From Gilliamella sp. wkB178 (GTDB lineage Bacteria; Pseudomonadota; Gammaproteobacteria; Enterobacterales; Orbaceae), in NCBI RefSeq assembly GCF_001690705.1, contig NZ_LZGK01000013.1:372001-436000 (forward strand): DNA of 64,000 bases. Reading direction: 5' to 3'. The notes beneath the pieces are model-generated. The model did no database searches. It had not been told where the DNA came from and was given only the letters and a program-made list of their open reading frames with translations. Position 1 is the stretch's first letter. The number at the start of each line of letters is the position of its first letter. Both the position numbers and the translations under genes were made by a program. Below are positions 9,210-18,434 of the stretch, piece by piece.

Positions 9210-9868
9210 TCACTTTGTAAAATAACCTCGGTTTTGCCATAATCGTAAAGTTTACCTTGATCTAAAATTGCTACTTCATCCGCTATACACCTTACCTCAT
9301 TAATATTATGAGTAACATAAATAATCGGTATTTTCAGTTCATTGACTAAGCTATCAATATAAGATAATAGTTCTTTTTTACGCGGCATATCTAAAGCTGA
9401 TAATGGTTCATCCATTAATAATAATTTGGGATTAGTTAGTAATGCCCGCCCAATCGCTACGCGCTGTTTTTCACCGCCGGAAAGCATCGCGGGGTAACGA
9501 TTTAATAATGGACGAATATTGAGAACATCCACAATTTCATTAAATCTATCTGGCAATTTATGGTTAGTACCATAAGTAAGATTTTTAATAACTTTATAAT
9601 GAGGAAACAACAATGCATCTTGAAAAACAGTACCAATATGTCGTTTTTCCGGAGGAATAAAAATATTTTGCTGAGTATCAACCAAAGTGTGTTTATTAAG
9701 AATAATACTACCAGTATCAGGTTTAATTAAACCATTTATAAGATTGATTAACGTCGATTTTCCTGATCCAGAAACACCTAAAATAGCGGTGACACCTTGG
9801 CATTCTATGTCTTGGTTAAAAGAAAATGAAAATGAAGCCAGCTGTTTGCTGATATGTAATTTTAGCAT
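9188..9868 (-). CDS. modC: molybdate ABC transporter ATP-binding protein, short form
   Basis: A 226-aa ABC ATPase: Walker A GVSGSGKST at 31-39, Q-loop Q83, signature LSGGEKQ at 129-135, Walker B LLLMDEP at 149-155 and the switch histidine in YVTHN at 187. The sequence follows E. coli ModC (PEKR, VFQDALLFPHYKV) through the ATPase domain but stops at QWL, where E. coli continues for about 120 residues with the MOP (molybdate/tungstate-binding) regulatory domain. The stop lies inside the 3' end of lpxH, so no remnant of the missing domain remains. It ends the modABC operon, five bases after modB. It powers molybdate import. Confidence 0.92.
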   Translation of the reverse strand: MLKLHISKQLASFSFSFNQDIECQGVTAILGVSGSGKSTLINLINGLIKPDTGSIILNKHTLVDTQQNIFIPPEKRHIGTVFQDALLFPHYKVIKNLTYGTNHKLPDRFNEIVDVLNIRPLLNRYPAMLSGGEKQRVAIGRALLTNPKLLLMDEPLSALDMPRKKELLSYIDSLVNELKIPIIYVTHNINEVRCIADEVAILDQGKLYDYGKTEVILQSDYLKQWL

Positions 9869-9873
9869 ATTTT

Positions 9874-10563
9874 TTATCCAGCTAGTTTGCGTTTATGCCA
9901 ACGATTTAACATTTCTGATAGGAACAATGCAACTAAAGATAAAACAATAGAAATAATACATAGACGCATAGCCGAATGTTCACCATCAGGCATTTGTAAT
10001 AACGTATACATTGCTAGAGGTAGTGTGCGAGTTTCTCCTTGAATATTGGAAACAAAAGTAATGGTTGCTCCAAATTCCCCCAAACAACGAGCAAATCCTA
10101 GCACAATTCCCATCAAAATACCCGGAAATGCTAACGGTAAGGTTATAGTAATAAATACTCGGAATTTATGCGCACCAAGTGTGCGCGCAACATTTTCAAG
10201 ACGAGTGTCAATTGACTCAATGGCTAAACGGATCGACCGTACCATTAATGGGAAGGCCACCACCGCCGAAGCCAACGCGGCACCTTGCCAATTAAAACTA
10301 AAACTAATATTAAAATATTGATTCAGCCACTCACCCCAAATGCCGCGTTTACCCATAGTTAACAGTAATAAATAACCTAACACTACTGGTGGCAATACTA
10401 ATGGAAGATGTACAAAACTATCAAATAATGATTTACCCAAAAATTGACAACGTGCCAAAATCCAAGCAGTTAAAATTCCAACTGGTAGGCTAAAAATAAT
10501 TGCTACTCCAGCAATTTTTAAGCTAAGTAGCAATGTTTGCCATTCAAATTCTGTTAGTAGCAT
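9874..10563 (-). CDS. modB: molybdate ABC transporter permease
   Basis: A 229-aa inner-membrane permease with about five hydrophobic segments, beginning LLLSLKIAGVAIIFSLPVGILTAWIL as in E. coli ModB (229 aa). The cytoplasmic coupling loop that docks to ModC is the ENVARTLGAHKFRVFITITLPLAFPG region, and CLGEFGATITFVSN is the molybdate/sulfate permease signature. It sits between modA (13 bp) and modC (5 bp) in one transcript and forms the homodimeric channel for molybdate. Confidence 0.95.
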   Translation of the reverse strand: MLLTEFEWQTLLLSLKIAGVAIIFSLPVGILTAWILARCQFLGKSLFDSFVHLPLVLPPVVLGYLLLLTMGKRGIWGEWLNQYFNISFSFNWQGAALASAVVAFPLMVRSIRLAIESIDTRLENVARTLGAHKFRVFITITLPLAFPGILMGIVLGFARCLGEFGATITFVSNIQGETRTLPLAMYTLLQMPDGEHSAMRLCIISIVLSLVALFLSEMLNRWHKRKLAG

Positions 10564-10576
10564 ATTACTTATTATA

Positions 10577-11329
10577 TTACTTGGTTACAAATCCGTATTT
10601 TTCAAAAATAGTTTTAGCCTGTGGTGATTTAAGATATTGATAAAAGTCTTTGGCTTCAGGTTTCAATAAAGTAATTGGGTACTCAATTGGTTTAAAGGTA
10701 TCTGCCGGAAAAGTACCAATAATTTTTACCTTATCACTAACTTTGGCATCGGTACTATAAACAATACCTAATACCGCTTCATTACGTTCAACTAACATTA
10801 AAGCATCACGGACATTACTTGCCGGTGCAAATTGTGGTGATAATTTATCATATACCCCTAAATTAGTTAATGATTCTTTCGCATAAAGCCCAGCAGGTAC
10901 ATGTTCAGGATCACCCACGGCGATTCGTTCACCTTTAGGTAAAATGGCATCCCAATTAGTACTGGTATTAATTTCAACTTTATCTAATTTAGATTGTTTC
11001 GGCGCGATTAATACCAAAGCATTTTTTAGTAGATCTTCTTTATCTTTAGCCAATTTATGGTCAATAAGATAAGTCATCCATTTTTGATCGGCAGACATAA
11101 AAATATCGGCCGGAGCTCCTTGTTCAATCTGTTTTGCTAATACAGATGAAGAGGCAAATGAGAATACGATATCTGCATCTTTATGTTCTGTTTTATAAGC
11201 TGCACTAATATCTTGCATAGCATTTGTTAATGATGCAGCTGCAAATACTGTAACCTTTTCAGCAGCAATTGCAGTATAAGAACTTGCTAAAGCTGAGATA
11301 GCAAACAATAATCCAATAATCTTTTTCAT
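10577..11329 (-). CDS. modA: molybdate-binding periplasmic protein
   Basis: A periplasmic solute-binding protein. I choose ATG 11329 (250 aa) because GAGGA lies five bases upstream; a GTG at 11341 would give four extra residues. A signal peptide (MKKIIGLLFAISALASSYTAIAA) is followed by VTVFAAASLTNAMQDI, the anion-binding start of ModA. FSFASSSVLAKQIEQGAPADIF, VGDPEHVPAGLYAKE and the C-terminal PQAKTIFEKYGF match E. coli ModA. It captures molybdate in the periplasm and hands it to ModBC. First gene of modABC; a ModE operator lies 118 bp upstream. Confidence 0.95.
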   Translation of the reverse strand: MKKIIGLLFAISALASSYTAIAAEKVTVFAAASLTNAMQDISAAYKTEHKDADIVFSFASSSVLAKQIEQGAPADIFMSADQKWMTYLIDHKLAKDKEDLLKNALVLIAPKQSKLDKVEINTSTNWDAILPKGERIAVGDPEHVPAGLYAKESLTNLGVYDKLSPQFAPASNVRDALMLVERNEAVLGIVYSTDAKVSDKVKIIGTFPADTFKPIEYPITLLKPEAKDFYQYLKSPQAKTIFEKYGFVTK

Positions 11330-11446
11330 CTGATTCCTCACTCACAAAGTTAATAAGTTAGTTATTAGTAAGGTAATTAATATATGGCTTATCTACATAT
11401 TGATATCATCAACATTGATAATGGCGAATATTAACAACACAACATT

Positions 11447-11470
11447 CGTTATATAAAATAATATATATCG
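11447..11470. promoter_or_regulatory. ModE operator between modA and modE
   Basis: The sequence reads CGTTATATA, six bases, then TATATATCG, a near-perfect inverted repeat of the form CGnTATATA-N6-TATATnCG. This is the arrangement of the ModE box that represses modABC in E. coli when molybdate is plentiful. It lies 118 bp upstream of modA and 134 bp upstream of modE, so it may control both divergent operons. Assignment rests on motif and context. Confidence 0.8.
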
Positions 11471-11603
11471 ATGCTATCAAAATTAATCCATAAAGTACAA
11501 CTAAACTTAAAATCAGTGACAAATTTTGATGAAAGGATAAAAAACGTCTACAATGATGTATTCGTAAAGCTGTCTATGTTTCGCTTAAAATGGTATTTCA
11601 CTA

Positions 11604-12380
11604 ATGTTTTCTCCAGAAATTTTATTAACATTAAAATTAAATCAACAACTTTTTACTGATCCTCGGCGTATAGCTTTACTAAAAGCAATTGAACAAACGG
11701 GATCGTTAAGCCAAGCAGCAAAATTAATTAATATTAGTTATAAAACTACCTGGGATGCAATTAATGAAATTAATCGGTTAGCACCGAAACCATTTTTGAT
11801 CACTATTACTGGTGGTAAAAATGGTGGTGGGACCAAACTCAGTGCCTATGCAGTGAGGTTTATTCAGCTTTATGACTTATTAACTCAAATACAACATAAT
11901 GCCTTTAAAATCTTGAGTGATGACCAAGTTCCACTTGATGATATTTTAAAAACCACTGCTAAATTATCTTTGCAAACCAGCGCTCGTAATCAATTATATG
12001 GCTGTGTTAAACAGATCCAGACCAATGGTATAGCCGGTTTTATTACAGTTAAATTAAGTGATGAACAAACTGAATTAAAAGTTTATATCACCCAAAGCAG
12101 CGTAGAGCGTTTGCAATTAAGCGCTGAAAAAACGGTATTATTATTAATTAAAGCACCATTGATTAATCTAAATGATGATGGTGAAAATAGTTTACCGGTG
12201 ACAGTGAATAAAATTACTAGTGATGGTCAGTGGAGCGAAATTGTTTTGACCTTAGCCTCAGGCATAACCCTGTATGCTAGTCAACCTAGCAACATAGTTA
12301 AACAATTAGCCTTGACGGAAGGTAAGCAAACTAGATTGTCTATTCACCCAGAACATATAATTGTGGCTACATTGGTTTAG
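11604..12380 (+). CDS. modE: molybdate-responsive transcriptional regulator
   Basis: A 258-aa regulator aligning with E. coli ModE (262 aa). The N-terminal winged helix-turn-helix includes GSLSQAAKLINISYKTTWDAI. LQTSARNQLYGCV starts the C-terminal pair of MOP domains (about residues 125-258), which bind molybdate. As a dimer with molybdate it represses modABC and can activate molybdoenzyme operons. ATG 11604 is preferred because the protein then begins MFSPEILLTLKLNQQLF, as in E. coli (MQAEILLTLKLQQKLF). It is divergent from modA and followed 16 bp later by modF. Confidence 0.95.
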   Translation: MFSPEILLTLKLNQQLFTDPRRIALLKAIEQTGSLSQAAKLINISYKTTWDAINEINRLAPKPFLITITGGKNGGGTKLSAYAVRFIQLYDLLTQIQHNAFKILSDDQVPLDDILKTTAKLSLQTSARNQLYGCVKQIQTNGIAGFITVKLSDEQTELKVYITQSSVERLQLSAEKTVLLLIKAPLINLNDDGENSLPVTVNKITSDGQWSEIVLTLASGITLYASQPSNIVKQLALTEGKQTRLSIHPEHIIVATLV

Positions 12381-12396
12381 TACAACGAGGATCGTC

Positions 12397-13857
12397 ATGT
12401 TAACAATAGCAAATGCTCGCTATAAAATTAGCGATTATAAGGTTTTTCTAATCGAGTCATTAACGATCAAATCAGCGAGTAGTGTTGCTTTTGTTGGGCG
12501 TAATGGTAGCGGTAAATCAATTTTAGTCAATATACTAGCGGGTGAACAAACCTTATTATTCGGAAATGTCATTAATGAATTTAAATCGATCGCGCACATT
12601 TCGTTTGAACAATTACAAAAACTTATTGATGATGAATGGAAGCGTAATAACACCGATATGCTTAGCGAAGGGGAAACTGATACCGGATTAACTACTGCGC
12701 AAATTATGCAAGAGCATAAAATCGATGAAGCTCGTTGTCGGCAATTAGCTTCACAATTTGGCATTGAGCATTTATTATCTAGGCGGTTTAAATATCTCTC
12801 AACTGGAGAAACTCGTAAAACATTACTGTGCCGAGTCTTAATGAACCAACCTGATTTACTAATATTGGATGAACCTTTTGACGGTTTAGATGTTGCATCT
12901 CGAGAAAATTTAGCGGTAAAACTTGCCGGATTGGCCGAGCAAGGCATAACAATCGTACTGGTATTGAATCGATTTAATGAAATTCCATCTTTTATTGAAA
13001 ATATTGGTGTACTAGCTGATTGTCAACTATTGAAAATTGGTAGTAAAGCCGCCATATTAGACGACGCTACTGTTAAACAACTGGCTGAGTTGGAATCAAT
13101 GCAAAATGTTTCATTACCTGAAGCCGATGAACCACCAGTCAAGTTAGCTGATGACATCGATAGAGTCATCTTAAACAATGGTTATGTTAAATATGCTGAT
13201 AAAATCATAATTAATGGTTTAACTTGGCAAGTCAAAGCGAAACAAAATTGGCAAATTGTTGGGCCGAATGGTGCGGGTAAATCTACTTTATTAAGTCTGA
13301 TTACCGGTGATCATCCACAAGGCTACAGTAATGATTTAACCTTATTTGGTCGCAAACGAGGTTCTGGAGAAACTATTTGGGACATTAAACGGCATATCGG
13401 TTATGTCAGTAGTAGTTTACATTTAGATTATCGTGTTAGTGCCAGTGTTAAAAATGTATTACTATCAGGGTATTTTGATTCAATAGGTATTTATCAAGCA
13501 ACCAGTGATAAACAAAATAAATTAGCTGATCAATGGTTACAATTACTTGGGTTGCAAAAGCAAGCAAATGATCCTTTTCAATCGCTTTCTTGGGGGCAGC
13601 AACGTTTAGTTTTGATCGCTAGAGCTTTAGTAAAACATCCAACATTACTGATTTTGGATGAACCATTGCAAGGACTCGATCAACTAAATCGGGAATTGGT
13701 TAAACGTTGGATAGATCGGTTAATTAATAACGGCTATACCCAACTACTGTTTATTTCTCATCATGCAGAAGATGCGCCTAAATGCATCACTCATCGATTA
13801 ACTTTTGAGCCTGATTTAGATCATAACTATCAATACCAATTGGAACAGGTTAATTAG
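12397..13857 (+). CDS. modF: ModF, double ABC ATPase of the molybdate locus
   Basis: A 486-aa protein made of two ABC ATPase modules and no membrane segment. Walker A motifs are GRNGSGKS at 34-41 and GPNGAGKS at 289-296; signature segments are YLSTGETRKTLLC and SLSWGQQRLVLIARAL; Walker B segments are LLILDEPFDGLD and LLILDEPLQGLD. It lines up with E. coli ModF (490 aa), including HPQGYSNDLTLFGR. A longer frame opens at 12361, but ATG 12397 matches the E. coli start and has CGAGG upstream. ModF is linked to molybdenum metabolism, but its substrate is not established. Co-transcribed with modE. Confidence 0.93.
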   Translation: MLTIANARYKISDYKVFLIESLTIKSASSVAFVGRNGSGKSILVNILAGEQTLLFGNVINEFKSIAHISFEQLQKLIDDEWKRNNTDMLSEGETDTGLTTAQIMQEHKIDEARCRQLASQFGIEHLLSRRFKYLSTGETRKTLLCRVLMNQPDLLILDEPFDGLDVASRENLAVKLAGLAEQGITIVLVLNRFNEIPSFIENIGVLADCQLLKIGSKAAILDDATVKQLAELESMQNVSLPEADEPPVKLADDIDRVILNNGYVKYADKIIINGLTWQVKAKQNWQIVGPNGAGKSTLLSLITGDHPQGYSNDLTLFGRKRGSGETIWDIKRHIGYVSSSLHLDYRVSASVKNVLLSGYFDSIGIYQATSDKQNKLADQWLQLLGLQKQANDPFQSLSWGQQRLVLIARALVKHPTLLILDEPLQGLDQLNRELVKRWIDRLINNGYTQLLFISHHAEDAPKCITHRLTFEPDLDHNYQYQLEQVN

Positions 13858-14262
13858 AGTTAATTAGATTGTTAGTTATCAGCTATTAATAACCATTTAA
13901 AAATAGAAACAATCAATGAAAATAAATTATTTTTTTCATGAAAATTTAGCTTGACCATTGAAAAAGAGAGATAACAACTATACTTATAGAGTTATCCCCG
14001 ATGCCTGTGGATAACTCTGTGAATTGTTTATTGAAAAAAGCTATAATTACAGTTGCTATCAGGTTTTAACTTGATTTGGTTACAACTTAAGCATGATTTT
14101 ATATTTTGTTTTATATCAATATGTTAGCATAAATCAAGTTGTCATTTTAATGTCATAATTATAGGTTTTTACGTTAACAGAACAAAAAATATAAGATTTT
14201 TAAAGGTCAAGTCTTTTTGGGGATAATTTTTATTAATAGGTAAAATATTAGGTTGCGATGTA
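13858..14262. other. uvrB upstream region with DnaA-box inverted repeat
   Basis: A 405-bp non-coding stretch between modF and uvrB. It holds a 10-bp perfect inverted repeat built on two DnaA-box-like sequences (13988-14018, listed separately) and a second 10-bp inverted repeat, AACTTGATTT at 14068-14077 and AAATCAAGTT at 14131-14140. I find no CTGT-N8-ACAG LexA box. No RNA gene or small coding frame stands out. Confidence 0.55.
13988..14018. promoter_or_regulatory. Inverted repeat containing a consensus DnaA box
   Basis: AGAGTTATCC (13988-13997) and GGATAACTCT (14009-14018) form a perfect 10-bp inverted repeat around 11 bases. The right arm contains TGTGGATAA (14006-14014), the exact reverse of the DnaA box TTATCCACA; the left arm contains TTATCCCCG, one or two changes from the consensus. 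About 245 bp upstream of uvrB. Binding by DnaA is inference; a replication origin is unlikely here. Confidence 0.5.
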
Positions 14263-16266
14263 ATGAAAAAATTTAAATTGTGTTCCGAGTTTAAACCTGC
14301 GGGCGATCAACCAGAAGCAATCAAAAAGATCAACCAAAATCTTGAAGATGGAATAGCGCATCAAACGCTATTAGGTGTAACTGGATCGGGTAAAACCTTT
14401 ACCATGGCCAACGTAATTGCCAAACATAATCGCCCAACAATTATTTTAGCACCGAATAAAACATTGGCGGCGCAGTTGTATGGTGAAATGAAAGCCTTTT
14501 TTCCAGAAAATGCGGTGGAGTATTTTGTTTCTTATTACGATTACTACCAACCGGAATCCTATGTACCGTCAACCGATACGTTTATTGAAAAAGATGCATC
14601 CATTAATGAACATATTGAACAGATGCGCCTATCAGCTACTAAATCGCTATTAGAACGCCGTGACGTAGTGATAGTAGCATCGGTATCCGCCATTTATGGT
14701 TTGGGGGCACCAGAAACGTATATGTCAATGATTTTGCATCTAACTAAAGGTACTATTACCGATCAACGATCAATCTTAACGCGTTTAGCTGAAATGCAAT
14801 ATACCCGTAATGAGATAGGTTTTAGTCGTGGTACTTTTAGGGTACGTGGCGATGTAATCGATATTTTCCCTGCTGATTCTGATGAATTAGCCGTGCGGGT
14901 TGAATTATTTGATGATGAAGTTGAACGGATAGGTCTGTTTGATCCATTAACTGGAAGTAGTGTTAATGAGGTATCACGTATTACCATTTACCCAAAAACC
15001 CACTATGTAACGCCAAGAAACATTATGGAAAATGCGATTGCACAAATAAAGCAGGAGCTTAAAGAGCGTCAAAAAGTATTACTAGACAATAATCGTCTAC
15101 TTGAAGAACAACGACTCACTCAACGGACTTTATTTGATATTGAGATGATGACCGAATTGGGTTATTGTTCGGGTATTGAAAATTATTCACGCTTTTTAGC
15201 CCAACGTAATCCAGGCGAACCGCCGGCAACTTTGTTTGATTACTTGCCTGCAGATGGTTTATTGTTTATTGACGAATCACATGTGGCAATTCCGCAAATC
15301 GGCGCAATGTATAATGGTGACCGATCTCGTAAATTAAATTTAGTTGAATATGGATTCCGGTTGCCGTCGGCATTGGATAACCGCCCATTAAAATTTGCTG
15401 AATTTGAAAATATTATGCCGCAAACAATCTATGTTTCGGCAACCCCAGCTAAATATGAAATTGATAAATCAGGTGGCGAAATCATTGAACAAGTGGTTCG
15501 ACCAACCGGTTTATTAGATCCAATTTTAGAAGTGCGTCCGGTAGCTTCGCAAGTAGATGATCTGTTGTCTGAAATTAAAATTCGTATTAATGATAACGAG
15601 CGTGTGCTGGTCACTACGCTAACAAAACGTATGGCAGAAAACTTAACCGATTATTTGTCAGAACATAATATTAATGTTAAATATTTACACTCGGACATCA
15701 ACACCGTAGAACGTATGGAAATCATTCGGGATTTACGATTAGGTAAAGTTGATGTACTGGTTGGCATTAACTTATTGCGTGAAGGGTTAGATATACCGGA
15801 AGTTTCATTGATAGCAATTTTAGATGCTGATCGTGAAGGTTTTTTACGTTCGGAAAGTTCATTAATTCAAACCGTAGGTCGAGCAGCTCGTAATGTAAAT
15901 GGTAAAGCCATTTTATATGCAGATAAAATCACTCCGGCAATGCAAAAAACTATTGATGAAACCGCTCGTCGTCGTAAAAAACAGCAAGATTTTAATACTG
16001 CACATGGTATTACACCTAAATCAGTACGCAAAGAAATTAAAGACATTTTAGATGCGGGATTAAGTACTAAAAAAGCAACCGCTAAAGTGCAAGCATTTGA
16101 ACCTGGTAAACCGTATCATTATGTGTCAGTAAAAGAAGTACAAGCTAGAGTCAAGGAACTTGAAGCCATGATGTATGAAGCAGCACAAAATCTTGAATTT
16201 GAAAAAGCTGGTGTGTTACGTGATGAGATAAAAAAACTACGTGCAGATTTTATTAAAGTATCTTAA
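14263..16266 (+). CDS. uvrB: excinuclease ABC subunit B
   Basis: A 667-aa UvrB (E. coli 673). Walker A GVTGSGKT is at 38-45; the beta-hairpin that clamps damaged DNA starts at [12 protein letters not shown] (91-102); later helicase motifs include DESH and QTVGRAARN. The C-terminal UVR domain ([19 protein letters not shown]) is present and binds UvrC. UvrB is the damage-verifying helicase of nucleotide excision repair. It is transcribed alone or with the RidA-family gene 11 bp downstream. Compared with E. coli the segment before the UVR domain is shorter. Confidence 0.97.
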   Translation: MKKFKLCSEFKPAGDQPEAIKKINQNLEDGIAHQTLLGVTGSGKTFTMANVIAKHNRPTIILAPNKTLAAQLYGEMKAFFPENAVEYFVSYYDYYQPESYVPSTDTFIEKDASINEHIEQMRLSATKSLLERRDVVIVASVSAIYGLGAPETYMSMILHLTKGTITDQRSILTRLAEMQYTRNEIGFSRGTFRVRGDVIDIFPADSDELAVRVELFDDEVERIGLFDPLTGSSVNEVSRITIYPKTHYVTPRNIMENAIAQIKQELKERQKVLLDNNRLLEEQRLTQRTLFDIEMMTELGYCSGIENYSRFLAQRNPGEPPATLFDYLPADGLLFIDESHVAIPQIGAMYNGDRSRKLNLVEYGFRLPSALDNRPLKFAEFENIMPQTIYVSATPAKYEIDKSGGEIIEQVVRPTGLLDPILEVRPVASQVDDLLSEIKIRINDNERVLVTTLTKRMAENLTDYLSEHNINVKYLHSDINTVERMEIIRDLRLGKVDVLVGINLLREGLDIPEVSLIAILDADREGFLRSESSLIQTVGRAARNVNGKAILYADKITPAMQKTIDETARRRKKQQDFNTAHGITPKSVRKEIKDILDAGLSTKKATAKVQAFEPGKPYHYVSVKEVQARVKELEAMMYEAAQNLEFEKAGVLRDEIKKLRADFIKVS

Positions 16267-16277
16267 AAGGAAACAAG

Positions 16278-16628
16278 ATGACAATAATGCGAATAGATCC
16301 CGAAGATCGCTGGTCTGAAGCAGTGATCCACAATAATGTAATTTATTATACTAGCGTGCCAACTAATCTGGTTAATGATGCCTATCAACAAACTCAAAGT
16401 GCTTTAGCTGAAATTGATAAAATTTTGGAACGCGCTAACAGCGATAAAACGCGCATTTTAGATGTTACACTGTTTTTAGTGAATAAAAGTGATTTTGCGG
16501 CGATGAATAAAGCATGGGATGAGTGGGTTGCTAAGGGCAAGGCTCCGGTGCGTTGTACTGTGCAAGCCGGATTAATGAAACCAGAATATTTGGTAGAAAT
16601 TAAAATTATTGCGGCAGTAAAATCATAA
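16278..16628 (+). CDS. yoaB: RidA/YjgF-family protein, YoaB-like
   Basis: A 116-aa member of the RidA (YjgF/YER057c/UK114) family that matches E. coli YoaB along its length: TIMRIDPEDRWSEAVIHNN at the start and FAAMNKAWDEWV, then APVRCTVQAGLMKPEY with the family's conserved arginine. RidA proteins hydrolyse reactive enamine/imine intermediates; for the YoaB subgroup the physiological substrate is not established. AAAGGAAAC precedes the ATG. It is 11 bp from uvrB, so probably on the same transcript. In E. coli yoaB neighbours yoaA; here the two are 11 kb apart. Confidence 0.88.
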   Translation: MTIMRIDPEDRWSEAVIHNNVIYYTSVPTNLVNDAYQQTQSALAEIDKILERANSDKTRILDVTLFLVNKSDFAAMNKAWDEWVAKGKAPVRCTVQAGLMKPEYLVEIKIIAAVKS

Positions 16629-16657
16629 ATTATTCTATTTACTAACCTATGATTAAT

Positions 16658-16683
16658 CTTCCCCATCTGTAATGATGAGGAAG
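16658..16683. repeat. Hairpin between the yoaB-like gene and purE
   Basis: CTTCCCCATC and GATGAGGAAG form a 10-bp stem with one G-T type pair around a six-base loop, 30 bp after the yoaB-like stop. No T-run follows on the plus strand, so it is a weak terminator or a transcript-end stabiliser at best. Confidence 0.4.
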
Positions 16684-16819
16684 AGATCTGGTTCATACAA
16701 CTTAATATTCGGTTGTGGTTAGCCGTTTAATTAGTAATCAAGTTACCAACTATGCCCATCTATTAAAATTTAGTGTATACTTATTGCATATCATTTTTGT
16801 AAATATTGATAGCAATCCT

Positions 16820-17320
16820 ATGCATACTCAACCTAAAATTGCCATTGTAATGGGCTCAAAAAGTGATTGGGCAACCATGCAACATGCTGCTGATGTGCTT
16901 GACACATTAACTATTCCCTATCATGTCGAAATTGTTTCGGCGCACCGTACACCAGATAAATTATTTCGCTTTGCAGAAGATGCTAAATCAAGCGGTTTTG
17001 ATGTCATTATTGCCGGAGCTGGTGGTGCTGCACATTTACCGGGTATGTTAGCAGCTAAAACATTGCTTCCGGTGTTGGGAGTGCCTGTCCAAACTGCAGC
17101 CTTAAATGGTGTGGATAGCCTTTATTCGATTGTGCAGATGCCAAAAGGTATCCCAGTTGGTACCTTAGCCATTGGTAAAGCTGGCGCGGCCAATGCCGCC
17201 TTGCTAGCTGCACAAATCTTAGCGTTACACGATAATACTATTTATCAACGTTTATCACTCTGGCGACTTAGTCAGACCGATGAAGTATTAAATAATCCAG
17301 ATCCCAGAGTAGAAGTTTAA
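16820..17320 (+). CDS. purE: N5-carboxyaminoimidazole ribonucleotide mutase
   Basis: A 166-aa PurE. The frame opens upstream at 16715, but ATG 16820 gives [21 protein letters not shown], aligned with E. coli PurE. The active-site pieces are present: [24 protein letters not shown], and [18 protein letters not shown]. It converts N5-CAIR to CAIR in purine synthesis; PurK supplies its substrate. One base separates its stop from purK, so the two are translationally coupled. I found no PurR-type operator. Confidence 0.96.
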   Translation: MHTQPKIAIVMGSKSDWATMQHAADVLDTLTIPYHVEIVSAHRTPDKLFRFAEDAKSSGFDVIIAGAGGAAHLPGMLAAKTLLPVLGVPVQTAALNGVDSLYSIVQMPKGIPVGTLAIGKAGAANAALLAAQILALHDNTIYQRLSLWRLSQTDEVLNNPDPRVEV

Positions 17321-17321
17321 T

Positions 17322-18392
17322 ATGATAACACCAACTGTTTGTGTACTTGGTAATGGTCAGTTAGGGCGAATGCTAAGGCAAGCTGGCGAACCACTAGGCA
17401 TTGATGTTTATCCGGTAGGTGCTGATGTTGATCCTAATAGCATTCCTTATCAGCATTCAGTGATCACTGCCGAGATTGAGCGTTGGCCGGATACTCCATT
17501 TACTCAACAACTCGCTAAACACCCGCATTTTATTAACCGCGCTATTTTTCCGATTATTGCTGATCGTTTAACTCAAAAACAATTACTCGATGAACTTGGT
17601 CAGGCTACGGCAAAGTGGTTACCACTTAATCATTCACAAGATTGGCCGCAATTATTTGAAAAATTAGGTGATTTATTAATTATTAAACGTCGCACTGGCG
17701 GTTATGACGGGCGAGGGCAATGGCGCATTGCTAGCAATAGTGAGATTAATGTACCGGAAGATGCCTATCAGCATGCTATTGTGGAACAAGCCATTGCTTT
17801 TGATAAAGAAATGTCTTTAGTTGGGGCTCGGAATGCCAAAGGTCAGACGGTTTTTTACCCACTCACCAATAATTTACATCAAGATGGCATTCTCAAAATG
17901 AGTGTTGCCTTGCCTAATGAAAATCGGGCATTGCAGCAACAAGCCGAACAAATGCTCTCGGCTATCATGCATAAGCTTAAGTATGTAGGTGTTATGGCAA
18001 TGGAATGCTTTGTAATGGGCGATAAACTGTTAATAAATGAATTGGCACCACGGGTGCACAATAGTGGTCACTGGACTCAAAATGGCGCGTCAATTAGCCA
18101 ATTTGAACTCCACTTACGTGCTATTCTTGGCTTACCCTTACCTAAACCAGATGTATTTGCACCATCAGTAATGGTCAATTTAATTGGTACTGAGTTAAAT
18201 CAACATTGGTTAGCCGTCGATTTAGTGCATCTGCATTGGTATGCCAAAGAAGTACGTGCCGGGCGTAAAGTAGGGCATTTAAACCTAACGCATAATCAAC
18301 CTGAAAAATTACGCACCTCATTAGATGCATTATTACCGTTACTGCCAACGGATTATCAATTTGCTATTACATGGGCAAAACAAAAGTTGTAA
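17322..18392 (+). CDS. purK: N5-carboxyaminoimidazole ribonucleotide synthase
   Basis: A 356-aa ATP-grasp enzyme (E. coli 355). It opens with VCVLGNGQLGRMLRQAGEPLGI, the N-terminal nucleotide-binding fold, followed by IIKRRTGGYDGRGQW, MAMECFVMGDKLLINELAPRVHNSGHWT and HLRAILGLPLP. It carboxylates AIR with bicarbonate and ATP to N5-CAIR, which PurE then rearranges. ATG 17322 follows the purE stop at once. No truncation. Confidence 0.96.
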   Translation: MITPTVCVLGNGQLGRMLRQAGEPLGIDVYPVGADVDPNSIPYQHSVITAEIERWPDTPFTQQLAKHPHFINRAIFPIIADRLTQKQLLDELGQATAKWLPLNHSQDWPQLFEKLGDLLIIKRRTGGYDGRGQWRIASNSEINVPEDAYQHAIVEQAIAFDKEMSLVGARNAKGQTVFYPLTNNLHQDGILKMSVALPNENRALQQQAEQMLSAIMHKLKYVGVMAMECFVMGDKLLINELAPRVHNSGHWTQNGASISQFELHLRAILGLPLPKPDVFAPSVMVNLIGTELNQHWLAVDLVHLHWYAKEVRAGRKVGHLNLTHNQPEKLRTSLDALLPLLPTDYQFAITWAKQKL

Positions 18393-18434
18393 TTACATAA
18401 ACAGTCAGCGCTTTTAAACATCAAGGATTGAGTC

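Noticed and set aside
11471-11659. 62-codon frame immediately after the ModE operator
   Set aside because: It overlaps the modE start, has no ribosome binding site and resembles no protein; the operator region explains the stretch.
12435-12947. 170-codon minus-strand frame opposite modF
   Set aside because: Antisense to the conserved first ATPase module of ModF; composition is that of a shadow frame.
13988-14018. Possible replication origin
   Set aside because: Only two DnaA-like boxes, no 13-mer AT unwinding array or neighbouring dnaA, mnmG or mioC genes.
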